From a virus, in the IMG/VR virus record IMGVR_UViG_3300029258_004290, positions 22,915-86,914 of that record: 64,000 bases of DNA; one strand, given 5' to 3'. Under the pieces are notes generated by a model. It saw only the letters and a program-made list of their open reading frames with translations, had not been told where the DNA came from and made no database searches. The stretch's first letter is position 1. Each line of letters begins with the position of its first letter. This document shows positions 42,391 through 49,425 of this stretch, piece by piece. Position numbers and translations under genes: made by a program.

Positions 42391-43748
42391 GCGTCATCGC
42401 CAGGCCGGCGAGCAAGGCGAACCTGGACGTCCGGGTCTTCCGCCGCAGCCGGCCCGAGGCGCCGCTGACGCTGGCGGGCCCGCGCAACACGCACCTCCTG
42501 TCGCTGCAGATCCAGAAGACGATGCAGCAGCCGGTCGGCGGCCTGTCCGCGGAGCTCGCGAACGTCGGCCCCCACCAGGACTGGGAGCGGCAGATCGAGA
42601 ACGGCGACCTGATCCACGCGCGGGTCGACGGCAAGCTGAAGATGCTGGGGATCATCAACTCCGTCGGCGCGGCCTCGACCGTCGGAGACAAGGGGCAGAT
42701 CAACAACCGGGTGGCGATCAAGGCCGCGGACTTCGGGATCCTCTTCACGAACTTCGCGCAGCTCATCCACGACGCGACGTGGGGCGGGGAGCGCTTCAAC
42801 CTGGGCGCGACGTTCGCCCTCGTGTTCGAGGCCATCCACGCGGCCATCACCATGGAGGGGCTGCGCGACGGGTACAACATTAAGGGTCTCCTGCAGCTGA
42901 CGTGGGACAAGATCATGACCGCCTATTCCGACGTCGCCGCGGCGATGGGGCAGCCGCTGCGGTTCGCGGACGGCTCGGACTTCAAGACCATGTTCGGCGG
43001 GGCGAGGGGGGCCAGGCTGTTCGAGACGGTCTCCTCCGCGTACGACACGCGGTACCCGCTGCTGGTGCACATCCCCGAGGAGCACAAGGCCCTGTGGGAC
43101 CTGTGGACCGCGGCGGCGAACATGCCGTTCAACGAGATCTGGGCGGATACGTGCTACGCGGGGCAGCTCGTCGACACGCTCGACCCCCTGACTACGCCCG
43201 TGACGGCGGAGGGCTTCCGGGTCATCTGCCGGCCGAACCCCTGGCTGGGGGGCCGGTTCGCGGACATGGCGGACCACGAGTACCCCGCGAGCAAGATCAC
43301 CGCCGTCAACGCGGTGAAGAGCGCGGCGGAGGTCAAGTCCCTCTACCTGGTGTACCCGGCGTCCGACCAGCGCAACGCGAACGACATGCGGGCGACCGGG
43401 AACTACGCGGTCGACAAGCGCCTCTTCTCCATCTGGGGGCCGGGGGCGCAGGAGACCGCGCTCAACTTCGTCGACGGCAGCGAGGACCCGATCGCGGCGG
43501 CCGCGGGCCTGGCCGACCTCCTCCAGGAGGGGTACGCCGACATCGACAGCTACTGGGCCGGGACCCTGGCCGGCCGGTACCACGACGTGCGCGTCGGCCA
43601 GAAAATCCTGTTCCCCAGGAAGCTGCACTACCCGACCCGGCTGACCGCGGCGCTGGCGCAGTCGGTCACGGACAAGCTCGACTTCAGCGCGGGGGCGCCC
43701 AAGCTCACGACGCAGGTGACCTTTACCAGGGGGGTGGACTACTACTGA
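42387..43748 (+). CDS. Baseplate hub protein (gp27/gpD-like, 453 aa)
   Basis: GTG at 42387 overlaps the previous TGA. Beta-rich start (KANLDVRVFRRSRPEAPLTL, then LLSLQIQKTMQQPVGGLSAE), then a mixed middle and a C-terminal strand-rich region (GQKILFPRKLHYPTRLTAAL, KLTTQVTFTRGVDYY). Located between tape measure and spike gene, where gp27/gpD-type hub proteins lie. Assigned by order and general pattern. Confidence 0.6.
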   Translation: MSVIARPASKANLDVRVFRRSRPEAPLTLAGPRNTHLLSLQIQKTMQQPVGGLSAELANVGPHQDWERQIENGDLIHARVDGKLKMLGIINSVGAASTVGDKGQINNRVAIKAADFGILFTNFAQLIHDATWGGERFNLGATFALVFEAIHAAITMEGLRDGYNIKGLLQLTWDKIMTAYSDVAAAMGQPLRFADGSDFKTMFGGARGARLFETVSSAYDTRYPLLVHIPEEHKALWDLWTAAANMPFNEIWADTCYAGQLVDTLDPLTTPVTAEGFRVICRPNPWLGGRFADMADHEYPASKITAVNAVKSAAEVKSLYLVYPASDQRNANDMRATGNYAVDKRLFSIWGPGAQETALNFVDGSEDPIAAAAGLADLLQEGYADIDSYWAGTLAGRYHDVRVGQKILFPRKLHYPTRLTAALAQSVTDKLDFSAGAPKLTTQVTFTRGVDYY

Positions 43749-44506
43749 TGCTCGGCGTGAAGGACATGCTGACGGACACCTACAAGTACGTCGCGCAGCG
43801 CGCGGACGTGCCCAAACACGTGAGGGACGTCCTCGGAGCGACCAAGGCGGTGTTCGTCACCGTCGAGGCCGCCTACGAGGACGACTACACGGTCGACGTC
43901 ACGCTCGGCACGCCGACCCCGCAGGGAAAAAAGCGGACGCTTTACCGGAGGTGCCTGGTCGTGTCCCCCGGCGGTGTGCCGGCCGCAGGCCAGGAGTGGG
44001 CCGAGCTCGGGCTGCCCCTGAAGAACAGCCAAGCGCTGGCCCTCTTCGTGCCGGGGCGAACGACCCCCGTCGTCATTGGCGGCCTGTACTTCCCGGACGC
44101 GACGATACAGAAGGGGATGCGGGGGCTCATCGCGGAGCTCACGGACCCCGGCGACAGGATCGCGACGCACCCCAGCGGTGTGAAGATTAAGCTCTTGAAG
44201 GACAAGACCGTCGAGATCACGCAGCCGGCCGGCGCGGAGGTCACCATCTCCCCGGCGGGCGAGATCCACCTAAAGCAGAAAAGCGGCGAGAAGATCAAGG
44301 TCGGCCTGACCTCGACGGACAAGGTGGTGATGGAGGCGCTGCTGCAAACGCGGTGGGCGGCGTTCAAGACGTGGCTGTCGGCCCACGTTCACCCGACCCC
44401 GGCCGGCCCGTCCGGGCCGCCCGTTTCCCCCGCGCCCCCGTTGCCCCCGACCGCGATACCCGACATGACGGGCGCGGGCAGCGCGACTGTCGATGGGCAG
44501 CCGTAG
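43748..44506 (+). CDS. Baseplate spike protein (gpV/gp45-like, 252 aa)
   Basis: ATG at 43748 overlaps the previous TGA. After an OB-like N-terminal domain (TVDVTLGTPTPQGKKRTLYR, LVVSPGGVPAAGQEWAELG) come short beta repeats (ITQPAGAEVTISPAGEIHLK) typical of the triple-stranded spike shaft, then AHVHPTPAGPSGPPVSPAPP, a His/Pro/Gly-rich tip sequence often seen at spike ends. It pierces the outer membrane on contraction. Confidence 0.75.
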   Translation: MLGVKDMLTDTYKYVAQRADVPKHVRDVLGATKAVFVTVEAAYEDDYTVDVTLGTPTPQGKKRTLYRRCLVVSPGGVPAAGQEWAELGLPLKNSQALALFVPGRTTPVVIGGLYFPDATIQKGMRGLIAELTDPGDRIATHPSGVKIKLLKDKTVEITQPAGAEVTISPAGEIHLKQKSGEKIKVGLTSTDKVVMEALLQTRWAAFKTWLSAHVHPTPAGPSGPPVSPAPPLPPTAIPDMTGAGSATVDGQP

Positions 44507-44515
44507 GAGACGTCG

Positions 44516-45046
44516 ATGGCGATGACTGTAGGTGACGCGGAAAACTACACCGGGCTCGCCGGCCGGTTTCGCACTCGGATGGAGGCGGAGTTCGGGGCCG
44601 CCTACGTCTATGACCAGAGCTCGCGGAAGTTCCTCAACTCAATGGCGCAGGGTGTCGTGGACGAGGTGGAGCTCGAGGGGCCGGGCAACGCCACGAAATA
44701 CGTTTCGATAACGCGGGCGACAATCTTCGACACGACGGAGCCGGTCATAGGCGCCTGGACCCCGGTGGACATTTCCAGCGTCATTCCTGCGGACGCGTTC
44801 GCGGTGCAGATGATGACGAAGCTGTACAACCCCGACACCGACTCGCTCATGTACTGGGGGCCCGTCGCCGCAAGCAGCGAGCTGGAGCTGTTCGTCGGTT
44901 CGGCGTCGAACTACTGGGGGTCAGCGGCTGGCATCGTGAACGTCGGCCCAAGTAGGACCCTTCAGTACCTGGCCCAGGGCGACGCAACATGGAACTTCAA
45001 CCGGGCATTCGTGTTCGGCTACTACATTTTGGCGGCTGACGTATGA
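44516..45046 (+). CDS. Unknown baseplate-region protein (176 aa)
   Basis: ATG at 44516 with AGGAGACGTCG upstream. Beta-rich, with Tyr/Asp/Asn strands (KLYNPDTDSLMYWGPVAASS). Third-position GC is lower than for its neighbours, and it interrupts the spike and wedge genes, so it and the next gene look like an inserted accessory pair. A fibre or receptor-related role is possible; not recognised. Confidence 0.5.
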   Translation: MAMTVGDAENYTGLAGRFRTRMEAEFGAAYVYDQSSRKFLNSMAQGVVDEVELEGPGNATKYVSITRATIFDTTEPVIGAWTPVDISSVIPADAFAVQMMTKLYNPDTDSLMYWGPVAASSELELFVGSASNYWGSAAGIVNVGPSRTLQYLAQGDATWNFNRAFVFGYYILAADV

Positions 45047-45297
45047 GTTACCTGTATACCAAGCCGAACGGGACGATCACGGCGTTCTGTGTTGGGCGGC
45101 TACCGGACCGCCTCGACGCCGGCGACACGGAGCACGTCGTGTCCGAGTATCCTAAAGAGGTGGGCGAAGTGGATAGTCTCTCGTACTTCACTTACATCGA
45201 CAAGGTGGTAAAGAGGGTGACCGCTACTCCGGCCATAGGGCCGTCGGAGGTCGAGAAGCTGAAGGCCCGGGTCGACGCATTGGAGGCGAAGCAATAG
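45043..45297 (+). CDS. Small fibre-associated protein (84 aa)
   Basis: ATG at 45043 overlaps the previous TGA. N-terminal beta segment (YLYTKPNGTITAFCVGRLPD) and a C-terminal coiled-coil (EVEKLKARVDALEAKQ) suggest a small oligomeric component of the same accessory pair. Function unknown. Confidence 0.5.
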   Translation: MSYLYTKPNGTITAFCVGRLPDRLDAGDTEHVVSEYPKEVGEVDSLSYFTYIDKVVKRVTATPAIGPSEVEKLKARVDALEAKQ

Positions 45298-45298
45298 A

Positions 45299-47038
45299 AT
45301 GCCGCTAAGGAGCGAGTTCTACCGGTTCGAGTTGGTGAGGGGCGGCCTCATCCTCGACCAGTTCAATTTCGTCGTGCCCCCGCAGGAGATGCAGTACCAG
45401 GGCAAGTACCGCGGCACGGTCTACAAGACGTTTGGCGGGACGCACGTCGACCTGCAGGGGATGGACAACATCAAGATCACCCTGTCGGGGACGACGGGCG
45501 GGCCGCGCGCGAGGCGCAGGTGGGGGCGCCAGCTTCTGGCCGGCGACGGCCTCGACGCGCTGAAGTACTTCCGCGACAGGATCTGGCGGTACCCCGAGAA
45601 CCCGCGCTACGTGGGGAACTTCGAGGACCTCGCGGTCCGCTTCTGGGACATCGAGCTCGGGGAGTCCTACTGGGTGTTCATTGACAACTTCACCTTCAAG
45701 AAGAGCAAGGCGAGACCGGTCGGCGGCTGGTACGACTTCACCATCGCCATGACGGCGACGGACCCGCCCGAGGAGAAGCAGAAGCTCGGGAAGTATTTCC
45801 AGGCACTGAAGAAGTACCGCCAGGCCATGCAGGGCGCGCTGCTGGGGGTGCAGGACACCATCGACGAGCTGCGCGGCTACGTCGACAAGGGGCTCGAGTA
45901 CGTCGACGCGACGCTCGGCTTCGTCGACGTCTCGATCGAGTTCCTGACCGGCATCCTGGACCAGGCCACCGACATCCTCACCATCCTGGAGGACACGACG
46001 CTCGCGCTACTCGACAGGGCGCGGCAGACCGTCAACCTGCTGTCCGACACGGCCGAGGCCGTGGACCGGATGGTCGCGGCCGGCGAGACGTTCGGCGGCT
46101 TCTTCGAGGGGGAGTTCGGCGAGTCCGTCGAGAAGACGTTCAACGACCTGAAGACGGCGTGCGAGCAGCTGCGCCTGGACTTCGAGCAGGCACTCGAGAC
46201 CAACCGGCGCCTGGAGGCGCCCGGCGAGGAGGCGCCGTTCATCTATGCGAACGAGGCGCAGCGGGCGCAGGACGCGGAGAACGACGTCATCCTGGAGCAG
46301 TCCCGGGAGTCGGCCGCGCAGGCGACGGACGACACGGAGGACAGCCAGGCGATCCTCGTCGCGACGTACCCGAAGGAGGACGGCACCACGACGGCCAGCG
46401 ACGTCGCCCCGGGGAGCACCGGCGACCCGCCCTGGACCCGGGCGAACCGCGTGCTCCTCGTCATCGCGGGGGACGGCACGACGCTCACCGACCTGTCGAT
46501 CGAGTACTACGGCACCATCGACGGCGCCGAGGCGATCGCGGCCTTCAACAACCTGACGACGTCCGACCTCGAGCCGGGCCAGGTGGTCCGCGTCCCGACC
46601 TACGTCGACCAGGCCTCGCTCGAGGACAACCTGGTCCTCGACCGGTCGGGCGACCAGTACGGCCAGGACATCCGGCTGCACCACTCCAGCCCGGCCACCC
46701 TGGTGGTGGCGTCGACCGGGGACCTGGCCGTCACGTCCGAGGCCCAGACGATCATGCAGGCCCTGCAGAACCGCGTCACCGCGTCGACCGGGGACCTCAG
46801 GTCCGACAACAACTACGGCTTCCCCCGCGAGTCGACGATCGGGGAGCCCGGCATAACCGAGGCGCGAGCGCTGTTCGCCGCCAGGGTCCGCGAGATGGTC
46901 GAGGCCGACCCGCGCGTCGACGAGGCCGAGATCCTGGGCGTGACCATCTCCTCCGACACGTTCGAGATGCAGACGCGCGTGCGCCTGGCCGACGGGCTGG
47001 AGTCGGACACCACACTCTACGTCAGGAGCAAGGACTGA
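45299..47038 (+). CDS. Baseplate wedge fusion: gp53-like, LysM and gp25-like (579 aa)
   Basis: ATG at 45299, one base after the previous stop. N-terminal beta-rich domain (about 1-165; FVVPPQEMQYQGKYRGTVYK) as in DNA-circulation/gp53-related proteins, then a long helical part, then a LysM domain (about 384-430; GDGTTLTDLSIEYYGTIDGA) and a C-terminal gp25-like domain (about 450-579; LAVTSEAQTIMQALQNRVTA, then RVREMVEADPRVDEAEILGV). In many phages the LysM/gp53 and gp25 parts are separate genes. Confidence 0.7.
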   Translation: MPLRSEFYRFELVRGGLILDQFNFVVPPQEMQYQGKYRGTVYKTFGGTHVDLQGMDNIKITLSGTTGGPRARRRWGRQLLAGDGLDALKYFRDRIWRYPENPRYVGNFEDLAVRFWDIELGESYWVFIDNFTFKKSKARPVGGWYDFTIAMTATDPPEEKQKLGKYFQALKKYRQAMQGALLGVQDTIDELRGYVDKGLEYVDATLGFVDVSIEFLTGILDQATDILTILEDTTLALLDRARQTVNLLSDTAEAVDRMVAAGETFGGFFEGEFGESVEKTFNDLKTACEQLRLDFEQALETNRRLEAPGEEAPFIYANEAQRAQDAENDVILEQSRESAAQATDDTEDSQAILVATYPKEDGTTTASDVAPGSTGDPPWTRANRVLLVIAGDGTTLTDLSIEYYGTIDGAEAIAAFNNLTTSDLEPGQVVRVPTYVDQASLEDNLVLDRSGDQYGQDIRLHHSSPATLVVASTGDLAVTSEAQTIMQALQNRVTASTGDLRSDNNYGFPRESTIGEPGITEARALFAARVREMVEADPRVDEAEILGVTISSDTFEMQTRVRLADGLESDTTLYVRSKD

Positions 47039-48126
47039 TGGCAGGCTTCGTTCGAAAGCGGTTCGGGGACATCGTATCCCGCATGATCCAATGGGTCACC
47101 ACGTACTCCACCAAGCTCACCGACTTCAACACGGGCAGCGCGACGCGGACGATGCTGGAGGCCGTGGCGTGGGTGGTCGAGGACCTGTACGAGGACCTCT
47201 TCCTGGGGTTCAGGGAGATGGTCCGCCTCTTCATCTACGACCTCTTCGCGTTCCGGCGGAAGGACGCCGTCAAGTCGGGCGGCTCCGTCGTCTTCAGCAG
47301 GAACGTCGCGGACCCCTCCGTCATCGACATCCCGATCGGGACCATCGTCGAGACGACCGACGGGGTGCAGTTCGAGACGACCGAGAACGCGACGATCGCC
47401 GCGTCAGCGACGGACAGCGCGGCCACGGCCATCCGGGCGCTGGTCGCCGGGACGAGCGGGGACGTGCCGGCCCACACGATCACCAACATGGTGACGGACG
47501 TCGCGGGGGTGGACGCCGTGGACAACTCCGCGGACACCGGCGACGGCCGCGACCGGGAGAGCGACACGGACCTCCAGGTCCGCTTCAGGAAGTTCGTGAC
47601 GAACCTAGCGAAGACCACGAAGTACGGCCTCGAGGCGGGGGCCGAGCAGGTCCAGGGGGTCTACCAGGCGAAGATCGTGGAGCACCCGACGACGCGCGGC
47701 CACCTGTACCTCTACATCGACGACGGGAGCGGGTCCGCCGGTTCCGCCCTGCTCACCGCGGTGCGCGCCAAAATCGAGGGGAGCGGCATAGCCATAGACC
47801 CGGGGTGGCGCGGGGCCGGGACGTTCATCGAGTACCTGTCCGCGTCCGCGGTCCTGGTCAACATCACCCAGACCCTGTTCCTGGTGTCGGGGGCGGACGC
47901 CGCCGCGGTCTTAGCCGCGGTCGAGTCCGCGCAGGCGTCCTACGTCAACCAGCACCGGATGGGGGTCGACGTGGTCAAGGAGCAGCTGAAGCACGTCGCG
48001 AAGAAGAACCCGGACGTCCGGGACATCTCCATGACGATCCCGGCCGGCAACACCGCGGTAGCCGATGGGCAGGTCGCGAAGATCGGGACCATTACCACCG
48101 CGACCACGGACTTCGTGGACGCTTAA
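47038..48126 (+). CDS. Baseplate wedge protein J-like (362 aa)
   Basis: ATG at 47038 overlaps the previous TGA. Matches the gpJ/gp6 pattern: N-terminal helices (FNTGSATRTMLEAVAWVVED), the beta domain DIPIGTIVETTDGVQFETTE, the DGRDRESDTDLQVRFRKFV segment, and a C-terminal region with VRDISMTIP. It forms the wedge ring of the contractile baseplate. Directly follows the gp25-like gene, the standard order. Confidence 0.8.
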   Translation: MAGFVRKRFGDIVSRMIQWVTTYSTKLTDFNTGSATRTMLEAVAWVVEDLYEDLFLGFREMVRLFIYDLFAFRRKDAVKSGGSVVFSRNVADPSVIDIPIGTIVETTDGVQFETTENATIAASATDSAATAIRALVAGTSGDVPAHTITNMVTDVAGVDAVDNSADTGDGRDRESDTDLQVRFRKFVTNLAKTTKYGLEAGAEQVQGVYQAKIVEHPTTRGHLYLYIDDGSGSAGSALLTAVRAKIEGSGIAIDPGWRGAGTFIEYLSASAVLVNITQTLFLVSGADAAAVLAAVESAQASYVNQHRMGVDVVKEQLKHVAKKNPDVRDISMTIPAGNTAVADGQVAKIGTITTATTDFVDA

Positions 48127-48138
48127 GGAGGACAGGCA

Positions 48139-49413
48139 GTGCCGCCCACCATCCTGGGAAGGGACATCGAGGCCAGCCGGGTCCTGGAGGAGAGTCGCGT
48201 CAACGGCCGCAGGTCCAGGACGATGATCGAGCGCCTCAACCGGCACATGCGCCCGTTCCTCGACGTGGAGGGGGACGCGGAGTACCAGGCGCTCTTCGGG
48301 GCGGAGGGCAACGACTTCGACTTCGACTTCGCGGGCTGCGAGGTGTGGAAGACGTGGTTCCCGACGTTCCTGCACAGGTCCCCGCTGCGGGTCGACCCGC
48401 AGATCGACGTTGCGAGCCCCGGCTCCCTCAACCAGGCGCTCGGGACGAGCGGGACGGACTACTTCTACGTCTTCCTGAACGGCGGGGCGGCGTACAAGGG
48501 GACGGCGAACAGCACGACCCTGGCGGTCATGTCCGGGTCGACGGTGCCGACGACGCAGCGCGACAGCGGTTTCATGTTCATCGCCGCCGATCCCGGCAAC
48601 GCGGCCGGGGGGATCACGCTCGGGGCGGCGCTGGACAGGGTGAAGGTCACGATGCCGAAGGTCGGCGGCGGCAGCCACGAGGTGTGGCTCGCCCTGCCGA
48701 AGGGCGACGCGGTCTTGGCCCCCGGGGAGTTCCTCTTCTTCGACGCCTACGGGAACGCGTTCTCCGGGATGGAAATGCGGCGGGACACGTTCCTCGCCTG
48801 CTTCACCATCCAGCCGTCGCCCCCGGCCACGTTCGAGGGGACCCCGCCGGCCGGCGAGGGCGCGGACCGCTTCGCCGAGGGGGCCATCGCGAACGAGCTG
48901 GAGCTGGTTCGCGCGCACGGGAGGTACGTGGCCGGCGCCATGAATCCCCGCAACGCCAGGGGGTACGAGCTGGACCACCTGGCCGAGAAGTGGTTCGACG
49001 TCCCGCGGAGGTCGGGGGAGCCCGACGCGGCGCTGATCGACCGCATAATCGCCATGACCGTCGGGGAGAAGGCGACGCCCTACGCGATCGCGGCGGCGCT
49101 CCTGACCTTCAGCCCCTGGGTCATCATCTCTGAGGGGATGACCGGGTACGGGGCGTACGGGCGGGCGTTTTACCACTCGGAGGCCGGCGGGCCGCCGCAC
49201 TACGAGCAGTGGACCGGCATCTCGCCTGGCCCGGCGTACACGGAGTTCGTCACGCTCCCGTTCTACAGCTCAGTGCGCGGGGGGCTGCTGTTCCTGCGCA
49301 TTCGCATCGAGTCCAACCCGGTTACGACTGACCCCATCACCGGGGCGTTCATCTACGACCTGATCGACCGCATCATACTAGGGGGGTGCGGCTTCGAGCT
49401 GACCCTGGTCTAG
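48139..49413 (+). CDS. Baseplate/tail protein in the gpI position (424 aa)
   Basis: GTG at 48139 follows AAGGAGGACAGGCA. The first half is beta-rich (DYFYVFLNGGAAYKGTANST), the second has a helical segment (LDHLAEKWFDVPRRSGEPDA, ALIDRIIAMTVGEKATPYAI) reminiscent of wedge or gpI-like proteins that connect baseplate to fibre. It lies between gpJ-like and the fibre gene. Family not certain. Confidence 0.5.
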   Translation: MPPTILGRDIEASRVLEESRVNGRRSRTMIERLNRHMRPFLDVEGDAEYQALFGAEGNDFDFDFAGCEVWKTWFPTFLHRSPLRVDPQIDVASPGSLNQALGTSGTDYFYVFLNGGAAYKGTANSTTLAVMSGSTVPTTQRDSGFMFIAADPGNAAGGITLGAALDRVKVTMPKVGGGSHEVWLALPKGDAVLAPGEFLFFDAYGNAFSGMEMRRDTFLACFTIQPSPPATFEGTPPAGEGADRFAEGAIANELELVRAHGRYVAGAMNPRNARGYELDHLAEKWFDVPRRSGEPDAALIDRIIAMTVGEKATPYAIAAALLTFSPWVIISEGMTGYGAYGRAFYHSEAGGPPHYEQWTGISPGPAYTEFVTLPFYSSVRGGLLFLRIRIESNPVTTDPITGAFIYDLIDRIILGGCGFELTLV

Positions 49414-49425
49414 GAGGAAGAGGCA

